Assembly (NCBI GenBank): GCA_963712175.1
Contig: CAVQGZ010000004.1
Span: 310,001-374,000 of the forward strand
Direction of reading: 5' to 3'
Source: CAVQGZ01 sp963712175
GTDB lineage: Bacteria; Actinomycetota; Actinomycetes; Jiangellales; Jiangellaceae
Length of the DNA: 64,000 bases
A program made the translations under genes and the position numbers. How positions within the stretch are numbered: position 1 is the stretch's first letter; each line of letters begins with the position of its first letter. The notes under the pieces were generated by a model. The model had not been told where the DNA came from. It saw only the letters and a program-made list of their open reading frames with translations, and made no database searches. Below, in pieces: positions 1 through 9,900 of this stretch.

Positions 1-647
1 ACACCCTCAACCTCGCCGGCCACGTCGGTGACGACCCTGCCGCCGTGCAGGCGAACCGAGACGTCGTCGCCGGTCGAGCTGGGGTGGCACCGGAGCGGCT
101 GGTCGTCCTCGCGGCCGTTTCGGGAGGTCCGGTTGCCCGGGTCGACGCTTCGAGTCCGGCGGAGGTGAGCGGGGTCGAGGCAGTCGTGACCAGCGAGGCA
201 GGTCTGGCGATCGGGGTGATCGCCGCCGACTGCGTCCCGGTGCTGCTGGCCGACGACGTCGCGGGAGTCCTCGGCGCTGCTCATGCGGGCCGTCGGGGCG
301 TCGAGGCTCGCATCGTCACCGACACCGTGCAGGCGATGGTCGACCTCGGGGCCGAGCCCGGTCGTATCCAGGCCTGGCTGGGGCCGGCCATCTGCGGTCG
401 CTGCTACGAGGTCGGTGACGACGTGGCCACCCAGACGGTGCAGGTCGCGCCGCGGGCCCTCGCGACGACATCCTGGGGAACGACGGCCCTCGACCTGCCT
501 GCCGCTGTCGTGGCCGAGCTCGGGGAGGCCGGCGTGCCCGACATCGACCTCGACCCGCGATGCACGGCTGAAGACCCCCTGCTGTACTCCTACCGCCGCG
601 ACGGTGTGACCGGTCGTCAAGCATCCGTGGTCGTTCGTCGTGGGTGA
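1..647 (+). CDS. pgeF: Peptidoglycan editing factor PgeF / multicopper polyphenol oxidase (YfiH/laccase-domain), 5' truncated
   Basis: The frame is open from base 3 with no start codon in a plausible place, and reads NLAGHVGDDPAAV at its beginning, which is an internal segment of the YfiH/PgeF family; the N-terminus lies outside the window. About 215 residues remain. Family landmarks seen are TADCVPVLL-like ADCVPVLLAD, the HAGRRG segment and GPAICGRCYEV. Members of this family hydrolyse wrongly incorporated amino acids on UDP-MurNAc peptides or act on nucleosides; in actinomycetes the gene normally lies between ftsZ and yggS, as here. Its stop overlaps the next start by 8 bases, so the two are probably co-translated. 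Confidence 0.9.
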   Translation, partial: TLNLAGHVGDDPAAVQANRDVVAGRAGVAPERLVVLAAVSGGPVARVDASSPAEVSGVEAVVTSEAGLAIGVIAADCVPVLLADDVAGVLGAAHAGRRGVEARIVTDTVQAMVDLGAEPGRIQAWLGPAICGRCYEVGDDVATQTVQVAPRALATTSWGTTALDLPAAVVAELGEAGVPDIDLDPRCTAEDPLLYSYRRDGVTGRQASVVVRRG

Positions 648-1341
648 TCGGCTGGCCGAGATCGCGGCCGGCCTTGCCGCCACCCGTCGCCGGATCGCGC
701 TCGCCTGCGACGCCGCGGGCCGCGATCCCGCCGACGTGACGCTCGTCGTGGTCACCAAGACCTTCCCCGCCACCGACGTCCGGCTGCTGAACACCTTGGG
801 GGTTCGCGACGTCGGCGAGAATCGCCACCCCGAGGCGGGTGAGAAGGCCGAGTCGTGCGCGGACCTCGACCTGAGATGGCACTTCATCGGCCAGATCCAG
901 ACCAACAAGGCCAACGCCGTGGCCTCCTACGCCGACGTCGTGCACTCGGTGGACCGGGTTCGGCTCGTCACGGCGCTTGCTCGAGGGCGGACCCGCCCCG
1001 CGCCGCTGGAGTGCCTCATCCAGGTCTCCCTCGACGACCCTGAAGCGGCGCGCGGGCGCGGCGGAGCGTCCCCGGCTGATGTCGCCACGGTCGCGGAGGC
1101 GATCGGCGAGCACGAGCAGCTGCGGCTGCGCGGTCTCATGGCGGTGGCCCCGCTGGGGGAGGATCCCGACGAGGCCTTCGCGCGGCTGGCGGGGATGCAC
1201 GCCGACCTGCGGGCGCGATGGCCGGAGGCCGACTGGTGCTCTGCCGGCATGAGCGGCGACCTCGAGGCAGCGGTGCGATACGGCGCGACACACGTGCGTG
1301 TCGGCAGCGCAATCCTCGGAACGCGACCCTCTGGCCGATAA
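640..1341 (+). CDS. yggS: YggS/YlmE-family pyridoxal-phosphate homeostasis protein
   Basis: A 233-residue protein of normal length for the family. The PLP lysine is K40 in VVVTKTFP, followed by GENRHPEAGEKA and the WHFIGQIQTNK signature. The C-terminal part carries RGLMAVAPLG and the SAGMSGDLEAAVRYG phosphate-binding segment ending in GTHVRVGSAILG-like ATHVRVGSAILGTR. The family is not an enzyme of known substrate; it buffers and delivers PLP. GTG start overlaps pgeF by 8 bases. The neighbourhood pgeF-yggS-sepF-yggT-divIVA is the standard actinobacterial arrangement downstream of ftsZ. Confidence 0.92.
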   Translation: MGDRLAEIAAGLAATRRRIALACDAAGRDPADVTLVVVTKTFPATDVRLLNTLGVRDVGENRHPEAGEKAESCADLDLRWHFIGQIQTNKANAVASYADVVHSVDRVRLVTALARGRTRPAPLECLIQVSLDDPEAARGRGGASPADVATVAEAIGEHEQLRLRGLMAVAPLGEDPDEAFARLAGMHADLRARWPEADWCSAGMSGDLEAAVRYGATHVRVGSAILGTRPSGR

Positions 1342-1427
1342 CCTGCGGCGCAGTGAGATGGCCGTCTCGACGGCTGACTCCCGGCAGGACCCCCGAGCGA
1401 CAGCGACACACGAGAGGGACGGCGATC

Positions 1428-1940
1428 ATGGCCGGAGCGATGCGCAAGATGGCCGTGTACCTGGGCCTGGTCGAGGACGGCCAGCACTACGGCGAGTACG
1501 CCGTGGACGAGGACGGCTACCCGATCGACGACTACGACCTCGAGGAGCACGAGCGACCGAACGAGGTCGCGCCGACCCCCTCGGTGCACGCGCAGCCGCC
1601 CGACTCGATGGCCACGGTCAGCCACCTGACCGAGCGTCGCCCGGGGCAGCGCCCGGCCGACCTGTCGCGCATCACCACCCTCACCCCACGCACGTACAAC
1701 GAGGCCCGCACGATCGGGGAGAGCTTCCGAGACGGGGTACCCGTCATCATGAACCTCGGTGAGATGGACGAGGCCGACGCCAAGCGTCTGGTCGACTTCT
1801 CCGCCGGGCTCGTGTTCGGGATCCGCGGCACCATCGAGCGCATCTCGGCCAAGGTGTTCCTCCTCTCGCCGGCCACCGTGACGGTGACAGCCGAGGAGAA
1901 GAAGCGCTTGGTCGCCGGGGAGTTCTACAACCAGTCCTAG
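1428..1940 (+). CDS. sepF: Cell division protein SepF
   Basis: A 170-residue SepF. The ATG at 1428 is chosen because it has a GAGAGGGA ribosome-binding site just upstream and gives MAGAMRKMAVYLGL, the membrane-binding amphipathic helix expected at the N-terminus; longer open frames upstream run back through yggS. After an acidic linker (about residues 20-75) the C-terminal DUF552 core reads TYNEARTIGESFRDGVPVIMN and continues with DAKRLVDFSAGLVFGIRG and KVFLLSP. SepF tethers FtsZ to the membrane at the septum; it is essential in several actinobacteria that lack FtsA. The gap to yggS is 86 bases and the 93 bases after it lead to an unusual large gene. Confidence 0.97.
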   Translation: MAGAMRKMAVYLGLVEDGQHYGEYAVDEDGYPIDDYDLEEHERPNEVAPTPSVHAQPPDSMATVSHLTERRPGQRPADLSRITTLTPRTYNEARTIGESFRDGVPVIMNLGEMDEADAKRLVDFSAGLVFGIRGTIERISAKVFLLSPATVTVTAEEKKRLVAGEFYNQS

Positions 1941-2033
1941 CGAACGGGTTGACTGCGCGCGCTGACCGCGCTTGGCTTCACGAGCCGTTCTGGCGGCATT
2001 GGGTTGTTGCCGTCGATCAGTGGGAGCAGGGTC

Positions 2034-5000
2034 ATGCAGCGGTTCCTCGTCTCCCTGCTAGCAGCCGTGCTCGTGGTGGTAGCAGCCTGGCTGCCGGTCG
2101 GAGCGGCAGGGGCTGACCCCACGACGGAGCGGGTCAGCGTGGCGACCGGCGGACAGCCCGGCGACGGCATCAGCCACAGCGTCGACGTGTCCTCCGACGC
2201 CACCGTCGTCACGTTCGGGTCGGCGGCTGCCAACCTGGTCCCTGGCGGGTCGACGACCTTCGACGTCTACGTGCGTGACAGGGCGCGTGGCGCTACCGAG
2301 ATCGTGAGCGTCAACGCAGCCGGCGACTCCGGGTCGTCCACCAGCCTTCGGCCCACCATCTCCGGTGACGGTTCACGGGTGGCCTTCGACTCGATAGCGA
2401 CGAACTTCGCGCCAGGCGACGACAACCGTGGCAGCGACGTGTTCGTGCGCGACCGTGCGCAGCAACGGACTGTCCTGGTCAGCGCGGCGCCTGACGGCAC
2501 CCCGGCGAACAGCGCCAGCGCCTACTCCGAGATCTCCGCCGACGGCCGGCACGTGGTGTTCGCCTCCGGCGCGACAGACCTCGTGGACGGCGTGCCACCA
2601 GGAGTCGGGCAGGTCTACCTGCACCATCTCGACACGGGGCAGACCGAGCTGGTGAGCCGCGGGAGCGACGGGCCGGCCGACCGATCGGCTGGTAGCCCGT
2701 CGGTCTCGCGCGACGGGCGATACGTCGTGTTCCAGACGTTCGCCACCCCTTTGGTCGCCGGCCCCCCCTTCGGCTACCTGTACGTGCGCGACACCGAGTC
2801 CGATGTCACCACGGTGGTGCCAGGTTCGTCGTCACTGCAGGCCAGCGCCCCCGCGATCAGTGGGGACGGCCGCTACGTGGCCTACGACACCGGCTCATCC
2901 ATGTACCTCGCCGACATGACGAACGGGTCTGTCGAGAGGCTGGGCGGGGTCGGGGGCACCATCGCGAACTCTCGCTTCAGCGACGACGGACGCTACCTGG
3001 CGATCTTCTCCCAGGTGAGCGGGCAGACCCGGCTGTACGTGTACGACCGGCTGACCGGTGACAGCGTCGAGGCCAGCCTGGATTCATCCGGTCGGCCGAT
3101 CGGCACCGGCTCGACCGCTGCCGCCACGTTCGGACGACCGGGGATCAGCGACGACGGACGCGTCGTGGGCTTCTGGTCCAGCGCCGACGGCATCGTCGAC
3201 GGCGACAGCGGAGGGATTCGCGACGTCTACGTGCGCGACCGAGGCGACCTGCTGGGGCCGAGCGTGCGGGACCTCGTCGTTGCCCCTGACGAGCCGGTCG
3301 CCCAGCAGCCGGTAGAGGTCTCGGCGGTCGCGACGGACGGCGGCCGAGGAGATGCCGTCATCGCCGACGTCGAGATCTCGGTGGACGACGGGGACTACAC
3401 CTCGATGCAGGCGCAGGACGGTTCCTTCGACGAGGTCTCGGAGACCGCGCGAACGACGCTGGAGGGCTTGGGCAGCGGAGGCCACGACATCTGCGTCCGT
3501 GCCCGCGACGGACGGGGCAACGTCACCGAGCTGCCGGTGTGCGATTCGTTCGTCGTGTCGTCCACGGCTACTCCGCTGGCGGTGACCATCACCCGGGTCG
3601 CCGAGACTGCGGGAGCAGCCATCCCCGTCCTCAGCACGGTCTTTGCGCGGGTCTGGGCGGTGCCGGCCGACGGGTCCCTGCCGGACGCCGGCCGGTGGGA
3701 CTACGACACACGGTCCGACTCCGGGGCGCAGACGTTCCAGTTCCGCCCGGGTGTCATCGAGCCGTTCGGGACGCATGGCGAGACCGTGGTCACCGGGAGC
3801 GGCAAGGCCATCGTCCGAATCGAGGCAGGCGTCGACAACGTGTCTGGCTCGAGCGCGGATCGGTTGATCGACCTCAACCCAGCCGCCAACGACTCCGGAC
3901 TGGTCCTGACCGTCGACCTTGCCACCGGGGAGTGGTCCAACCTCGATGGATCGGTGCGTGCGCCGGTCTCGTGCGTGGTGTCCCCCGCAGCACGTGACTC
4001 CGACACCCTGCCCGGCGAGGTGTGCTTCTCGATCTCGACCTTGTCCACGTCCGGCGACCTCGATCGTGACGGTCTGCTCGACTACTGGGAGAGCGTCGGG
4101 GTGAACATGGACACCGACCCGGCGATCGAGCTGGACCTGCCTGCCTGGGGTGCGACGCCTGACCACAAGGACCTCTTCGTCGAGTACGACGTCGAGGACG
4201 ACGCAGACTTCGGGTCTGAGGTCGAGACAGGCCTGCGGGCGGTTCGTCGAGCCTTCGCGCAGGCACCACCCGGTGCCGGTGGCTCGGTCAATCCAGACGG
4301 CGTGCCAGGCATCCGCCTGTGGATCGACTCACCGAGCCCCGACGCCGATCTGAGCCTTGCCGGAAGCAGCGGCGGGCAGATCGTGAGCACGCCGTCGGTC
4401 TGCGGGGTCGACGACGACTTCTACACCGTCAAGCGCGCACGCTTCGACCGCGAACGGCGGTGGGTCTTTCGCTACGGCCTGAAGGAGTCGAACGACGGCG
4501 ACTGTGACAGCGGCGGCCAAGCCGAGATCGGCGGCAACGACTTCGTCGTCCTCAACCACGACCGTGCTCGCTTCGACGACGCCGGGGCGCGTACCTGGCC
4601 CGGTGGCGAGACCTTCATGCACGAGCTCGGGCACGCCCTCGGTCTACGACATGGTGGCTTCGAGAACCGCAACCACAAGCCGAACTACGTCAGCCTCATG
4701 AACTACCGGTACAGCTTCGCGCTGCGCACCGCGAGCGGGATCGGGTACCTGGACTTCTCGCCGGCGGTTCAGGACACGCCATCGGGACCTGCCGGTCCCC
4801 GACCGGGACTGATGCCCGACTTCCGCGAGGTCGACCCACCTCAGGGGCGGGTTCTCGGCGCCGACCGCGACCACACGATTCGCTACGCCTCGCTGGACTG
4901 CGAGTCGACGACGATTGCAGCCAGCGACCCCTTCGAGCTCTGGCCGACCACCCCTGGGGCGGACGACGGCATCGCGCACCCCGGCGCAGACGCTGACCTC

Positions 5001-5840
5001 GGCGAGCTGCCGGGATCGTGCCTGCAGGCGATCATCGGGGGCCTGCCGTTCATCCAGACCCACAAGGACCACGACGACTGGTCGGCCATGCGGCTCGGCT
5101 TCCAGCGGTCCGGGGACGCCGCGGACGCCGCGATCGACGCCTCGGACGACGAGGACTACCCGACCGACGACGAGATCGACGAGCTGCGTCGCGTGGATCG
5201 AACCATCGACCTGGTCGTAGCTGCCATCGGACCTGCACAGCCGGTCGCCCCGAACTCGAGCGCCACGGTCTCGGTGACGGTCCGCAACGCCGGGACCGTG
5301 CACTCGGGATCTCCGACCGTGACCGTCGACGGTCCGGGCTCGCCGGTAGTGCTGGCGCTCAGTCCGTTGCCGCCGGGAGCCGAGACGACGCTCGACGCAC
5401 CGATCGACGTCGGGCCGGCCGGTGTGCTCACCGTGCCCGTCACCGTGACGGACGAGCCCATGATCGAGGCCACCCCGGCCGACAACACCAGCTCGGCCAT
5501 CGTCGAGGTCCGCGACGTCGGCGAGCCCCCCACCACGGGCGAGGAGGGCCAGGGCCCCAGCTCCGGGTCGAGCACCGGTTCCGCGGGCACCCCGACGAAT
5601 GGCGTCGGCACCGCCGAGCCCGTCGACGCCCAGGCGGATGCTCCTGCCTCCGCCGCCGCCGACCCCACCGCATCCGGTTCGCGGCAGCCGGACACCCAGG
5701 TCGCAGGTCCGGTGCCGCTACCGGTCACGGGGGTCTCGACCGGAGCCCTGGCCGGGCTCGCTGGCGGCGCCGTCGTCCTCGTCGCGCTCGGAACCCTGGC
5801 CGTGGCCGCCAGCAGGCGCCGCGGCAACGTCCCCGGATGA
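2034..5840 (+). CDS. Large exported, LPXTG-anchored predicted metzincin-type zinc metalloprotease with WD40-like repeats and CARDB domain
   Basis: A 1268-residue protein. The ATG at 2034 follows GGGAGCAGGG and begins a clear signal peptide (MQRFLVSLLAAVLVVVAAWL, then an AAGADP cleavage region). Residues about 30-410 hold repeated TolB/PD40-type blades (ISGDGSRVAF, ISADGRHVVFAS, DVYVRDR). Around residue 680 is a calcium-site-like DLDRDGLLDYWE. The zinc site is HELGHALGLRHGG (H863, E864, H867, H873), followed by KPNYVSLMNYRYSF with a Met-turn at about M889, as in metzincins. A CARDB-like Ig fold follows (about 1065-1165), then a Ser/Thr/Gly/Pro linker and a C-terminal LPVTG (1229-1233), hydrophobic helix and SRRR tail: a sortase signal. 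Expected product is cell-wall bound. Substrate unknown. Its place between sepF and yggT is unusual. Confidence 0.85.
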   Translation: MQRFLVSLLAAVLVVVAAWLPVGAAGADPTTERVSVATGGQPGDGISHSVDVSSDATVVTFGSAAANLVPGGSTTFDVYVRDRARGATEIVSVNAAGDSGSSTSLRPTISGDGSRVAFDSIATNFAPGDDNRGSDVFVRDRAQQRTVLVSAAPDGTPANSASAYSEISADGRHVVFASGATDLVDGVPPGVGQVYLHHLDTGQTELVSRGSDGPADRSAGSPSVSRDGRYVVFQTFATPLVAGPPFGYLYVRDTESDVTTVVPGSSSLQASAPAISGDGRYVAYDTGSSMYLADMTNGSVERLGGVGGTIANSRFSDDGRYLAIFSQVSGQTRLYVYDRLTGDSVEASLDSSGRPIGTGSTAAATFGRPGISDDGRVVGFWSSADGIVDGDSGGIRDVYVRDRGDLLGPSVRDLVVAPDEPVAQQPVEVSAVATDGGRGDAVIADVEISVDDGDYTSMQAQDGSFDEVSETARTTLEGLGSGGHDICVRARDGRGNVTELPVCDSFVVSSTATPLAVTITRVAETAGAAIPVLSTVFARVWAVPADGSLPDAGRWDYDTRSDSGAQTFQFRPGVIEPFGTHGETVVTGSGKAIVRIEAGVDNVSGSSADRLIDLNPAANDSGLVLTVDLATGEWSNLDGSVRAPVSCVVSPAARDSDTLPGEVCFSISTLSTSGDLDRDGLLDYWESVGVNMDTDPAIELDLPAWGATPDHKDLFVEYDVEDDADFGSEVETGLRAVRRAFAQAPPGAGGSVNPDGVPGIRLWIDSPSPDADLSLAGSSGGQIVSTPSVCGVDDDFYTVKRARFDRERRWVFRYGLKESNDGDCDSGGQAEIGGNDFVVLNHDRARFDDAGARTWPGGETFMHELGHALGLRHGGFENRNHKPNYVSLMNYRYSFALRTASGIGYLDFSPAVQDTPSGPAGPRPGLMPDFREVDPPQGRVLGADRDHTIRYASLDCESTTIAASDPFELWPTTPGADDGIAHPGADADLGELPGSCLQAIIGGLPFIQTHKDHDDWSAMRLGFQRSGDAADAAIDASDDEDYPTDDEIDELRRVDRTIDLVVAAIGPAQPVAPNSSATVSVTVRNAGTVHSGSPTVTVDGPGSPVVLALSPLPPGAETTLDAPIDVGPAGVLTVPVTVTDEPMIEATPADNTSSAIVEVRDVGEPPTTGEEGQGPSSGSSTGSAGTPTNGVGTAEPVDAQADAPASAAADPTASGSRQPDTQVAGPVPLPVTGVSTGALAGLAGGAVVLVALGTLAVAASRRRGNVPG

Positions 5841-5873
5841 GCAGTTCTGGCTGCTCGACTACCGTGGTGGACC

Positions 5874-6158
5874 GTGACCATCGTCGGAGCCGTGCTGTCC
5901 ACGATTCTGTGGCTGTTCTTCATCGCCCTGCTGGCCCGGCTGGTCTTCGACTGGGTGTTCGTCCTCTCGCGCAGCTGGGAACCGAGAGGACCCATGGTGC
6001 TGGTGCTGGAGGCCACCTACACCGTCACGGACCCACCGCTGAAGGCCCTGCGTCGGGTGATCCCTCCGCTGCGCATCGGGTCGGTGTCGCTCGACCTCGG
6101 CTTCCTCATCCTCATCATCGCGGTGCAGATCGGGCTCAGCTTGGTTCAGAGGCTGTAG
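5874..6158 (+). CDS. YggT family integral membrane protein
   Basis: A 94-residue YggT protein with two membrane helices (about residues 4-25 and 72-90) flanking the conserved RSWEPRGP and TDPPLKALRRVIPPLRIG segments. The family is widespread next to sepF and divIVA and is linked to envelope or osmotic functions; its biochemical role is not settled. GTG start at 5874 has no Shine-Dalgarno sequence but sits 8 bases after TACCGT (5860-5865), consistent with a leaderless transcript and a promoter separate from the large upstream protease gene. Confidence 0.93.
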   Translation: MTIVGAVLSTILWLFFIALLARLVFDWVFVLSRSWEPRGPMVLVLEATYTVTDPPLKALRRVIPPLRIGSVSLDLGFLILIIAVQIGLSLVQRL

Positions 6159-6220
6159 CCACGTCAGGGACGGTCGTGGCGTAGCGTGAGCCGACCCTGA
6201 CTCGAGCACCGAGGTGACCC

Positions 6221-6928
6221 ATGACCCTGACGCCTCAAGACGTCGCCAGCAAGGAGTTCCTGACCGTCCGCCTGCGCGAGGGCTACGACATGCAGGAGGT
6301 CGACGAGTTTCTCGACCAGGTCGAGGCCGAGCTTCGCCGTCTCAACGACGAGAACGAGCGGCTTCGCGCCGGGGTCGAGACCACTGCCACCTCGGGGGCC
6401 GTCGCCGAGGCGCCCTCCACGAGCGACACGGACCTCGACACCGCCCGGGCCGCCGCCGAGGAGGCCCGCATCACCGACACCGGCATCCAGAAGGCCGTGT
6501 CCGACCCCGCTGAGGCACCGGCCGCCGCGCTGACGATCCTGACCCACGCCCAGACCGCTGCCGACAACCTGGTCGACGAGGCACAGTCGCGCGCCGACCA
6601 GCTGGTGACCGACGCCACGGCCAAGGCGGACAGCCTGGTCAACGAGGCGACCGAGCGCGCCGAGACCCTGGACGCCGAGACGCAGCGGCGCGAGGACGAG
6701 CTCATGGGCGAGCTGAAGGCTCGCGAGGCCGAGCTGCGCACTCGGCTGGAGGACCTGCGCGCCCACGAGCGTGAGTACCGCAGCAGGCTGGTCGCCTACC
6801 ACTCCGAGCAGGTACGGCGCCTGCAGGAGGGCCAGGCCGACGACACCGACGTCGAAGCTCCGGCATCGTCGGCAGAGCTCGGCGAGCACGCCGAGTCCCA
6901 GCTCGGCGAGGACTCCACGACCGAGTAG
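6221..6928 (+). CDS. divIVA: DivIVA-domain polar growth / septation protein (Wag31-like)
   Basis: A 235-residue coiled-coil protein. The N-terminal DivIVA lipid-binding domain reads TPQDVASKEFLTVRLREGYD followed by MQEVDEFLDQVEAEL. After an Ala/Thr-rich variable linker (about 55-100) a second long coiled coil runs to the C-terminus (for example ELMGELKAREAELRTRLEDL). In actinobacteria DivIVA/Wag31 recruits the apical elongation machinery to poles and septa. ATG at 6221 is preceded by CCGAGGTGACCC, a usable ribosome-binding site. It is convergent with ileS, whose stop lies only 17 bases beyond. Confidence 0.94.
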   Translation: MTLTPQDVASKEFLTVRLREGYDMQEVDEFLDQVEAELRRLNDENERLRAGVETTATSGAVAEAPSTSDTDLDTARAAAEEARITDTGIQKAVSDPAEAPAAALTILTHAQTAADNLVDEAQSRADQLVTDATAKADSLVNEATERAETLDAETQRREDELMGELKAREAELRTRLEDLRAHEREYRSRLVAYHSEQVRRLQEGQADDTDVEAPASSAELGEHAESQLGEDSTTE

Positions 6929-6945
6929 GCGGACTCAGGCGGGAC

Positions 6946-9900
6946 TCAGGCGGACTGAGCAGCGCGCCGCAGGCGCAGGGTGATCGAGGAGTCCTCGGTC
7001 GAGGTCTGCGTGGCGTCGGCCAGCGCGTCGAGGTCGTCGGTCATGGACAGCGCCAGAACCTCGCCGGCGATCATCGCTGCATGCGTGCGGATGGCCTCAG
7101 CTGTCTCATCGTCTGCCTGCCACGCCAGGTCGATCCGGTCCGTCACCTCGAGCCCGGCGCGCTTGCGGGCGTCCTGGACGGCTCGCACGACCTCACGAGC
7201 CCGGCCCAGCGCGACCAGCTCCGGTGTGACGGTGAGGTCGAGCGCGACCGTCTCGCCCTCGCGGGCAACGGCCCATCCCTCGTGCGGTGTCTCGGTCACG
7301 ATGACGTCCTCCGCGGTGAGTGCGACCTCGCCGAGTCCGTCGACGACGACGCTTGCCTCGTCGAGGGCAAGCGCCGCGGCCAGCTCGGCTGCGTCCGCAG
7401 ACGCCACGGCCTGCGCGACGCGCGGCGTGTCGCGGGCGAATCGCTTCCCCAGCGACCTGAAGTTCGCCTTGGCGGAGTACGAGATGAGTCCTGCCCCGCC
7501 GTCGGCCAGCGTGGTGAGCTCGGCCACGTTCAGCTCGGCGGCGACGTGCTCGCGCAGCTCCTCGCTCAGCGAGTCCCAGCCGCGGGCGCCGATGAGTGCG
7601 CGCGCCAGGGGCTGTCGAGTGCGGACCTTCGCCTCGGCGCGGGCGGCTCGACCCAGCTCCACGAGTCGGCGGGCCAGCTTCACCTGCTCGACCAACGCCT
7701 CGTCCACGACTGACTCGTCAGCAGCGGGGAACTGCGCGAGGTGCACCGACATGGCCACGCCAGGCTCGGTGGGGTGCACGAGGGACTGCCAGACCTTCTC
7801 GGTCACGAACGGAACGATCGGTGCCATGAGCAGGGTCAGGGTGCGCACGCACTCGTGCAGCGTGGCCAAGGCGGCCGGGTCGCCGTCCCAGAAGCGTCGT
7901 CGCGAGCGCCGGACATACCAGTTCGACAGGTCGTCGATGAGCTCGCCGAGCAGCGCCCCGGTTCGGGCCGGGTCGAACGCGTCCATGGCGTCGTCCACCG
8001 CCGCCACGACCCGGTTCAGCTCCGACAGTGCCCATCGGTCCAGCACCGGCCGGTCGGCCACGGCCGGCACGTCGTCGCTGGGCTGCCAGTCGGCGAGGCG
8101 ACCGTAGAGCGAGAGGAAGGACGCGGTGTTCCAGTAGGTCAGCAGCACCTTGCGAACGACGTCGCTGATCGCCGAGTCACCCAGCTTGCGGGGCTGCCAC
8201 GGGGAGCCACTGGCAGCCATGAACCAGCGCACGCCATCGGCCCCGTGCGCCTCCATGAGCGGGACTGGCTCGAGGACGTTGCCGAGGTGCTTGCTCATCT
8301 TGCGGCCGTCCTCGGCGAGGATCAGGCCCAGGCAGAGCACGTTCTCGTAGGAGGACCTGTCGAAGACCAGGGTTCCCAGGGCCATGAGTGTGTAGAACCA
8401 GCCACGCGTCTGGTCGAGCGCCTCGCAGATGTACTGGGCCGGGTAGTAGCGCTCGAGCTGCTCGGCGCTGCCGGGCTTGTGCGGGTACCCCCACTGTGCG
8501 AACGGCATCGCACCGGAGTCGTACCAGACGTCGATGACCTCGGGCACGCGGCGGAAGGTCCCGACGACTCCCGGCACCGTGAAGGTGACGTCGTCCACGT
8601 ACGGGCGATGCGGATCCAGGTCGGAGAGGTCCTGGCCCGCGAGCTCACCGAGCTCGGCCAGCGAGCCGACGCAGACCACGTTCGAGGGGTCGGCGTCGTT
8701 GCGCCACACCGGCAGCGGCGTTCCCCAGAAGCGGTTGCGCGACAGCGCCCAGTCGACGTTGTTGCGCAGCCAGTCGCCGTAGCGCCCCCACTTGACCGAG
8801 TCCGGGTACCAGCTGGTGCTCTCGTTCTCCCGCAGCAACGCGTCCTTCACCGATGTCGTGCGGATGTACCAGGACGGCTGCGCGTAGTAGATGAGCGGCG
8901 TGTGGCATCGCCAGCAGTGCGGGTAGGGGTGCTCGTACGGGACGTGGCGCCACAGCAGGTCCCGCGTCTGCAGGTCGCGCACCAGGTCGGTGTCGGCATG
9001 CTTGAAGAACTGGCCGCCCACCAGCGGCACGTCATCGGCGAACCTGCCGTCGGGGAGAACGGGATTGACGACCGGTAGCCCGTAGGCCTTGCACACGGCC
9101 AGGTCGTCGGCGCCGAACGCGGGGGCCTGGTGCACCAGGCCGGTGCCATCCTCGGTCGTGACGTAGTCACCGAGAACCACGACATGGGCGTCCGGGATGT
9201 CGACGAGCTCGAACGGGCGGAAGTAGGTCCATCGCTGCATGTCGCGTCCGGGGACGTGGGCGACGACTCGAGCGTCCTCGCCCACGGCCGCCTCGACCAG
9301 TGGCTCGGCCACGACGACGGGCCGGGGAAGGTCGTCGGACTCGACCACCGCGTAGGTCACGTCCGGGTGCACCGCGACTGCCGTGTTCGACACCAGCGTC
9401 CATGGTGTCGTGGTCCAGACCAGCAGGTCTGCCTCTCCCGCGTAGGGCCCGGAGGTCAGCGGGAACCGCACGTACACCGACGGGTCCACGACGGTCTCGT
9501 ACCCACCGGGCTGACCGAGCTCGTGGTCGGACAGGCTCGTGCCGCAGCGCGGGCAGTACGGGGTGACCCGGTGGTCCTCGACGAGCCGTCCGTCGTCGAA
9601 GATCTTCTTCAGCGACCACCACACGCTCTGGACGTACTCGGGGTCCATGGTCTTGTAGGGCGCACTCATGTCGATCCAGAAGCCCATGCGGTCGGTCATG
9701 TCCTCCCACGCGTCGACGTGGCGCAGGACCGACTCGCGGCATCGGGCGTTGAACTCGGCGACGCCGAACGCCTCGATCTCACCCTTGGACGAGAAGCCGA
9801 GCTCCTTCTCCACGGCGATCTCCACCGGCAGACCGTGGCAGTCCCAGCCGGCCTTGCGGGGCACGTGGTAGCCCTTCATCGTGCGGTAGCGCGGGAACAT

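Noticed and set aside
5156..6016. 286-codon Thr/Ser/Pro-rich frame antisense to the protease gene end and yggT
   Set aside because: Mirrors the repetitive linker of the protease; spans two real genes on the plus strand and has no start signals.
6931..6958. Three near-repeats of GGACTCAGGC between divIVA and ileS as a possible repeat array
   Set aside because: Too few and too short for an array; the last copies are the 3' codons of ileS.
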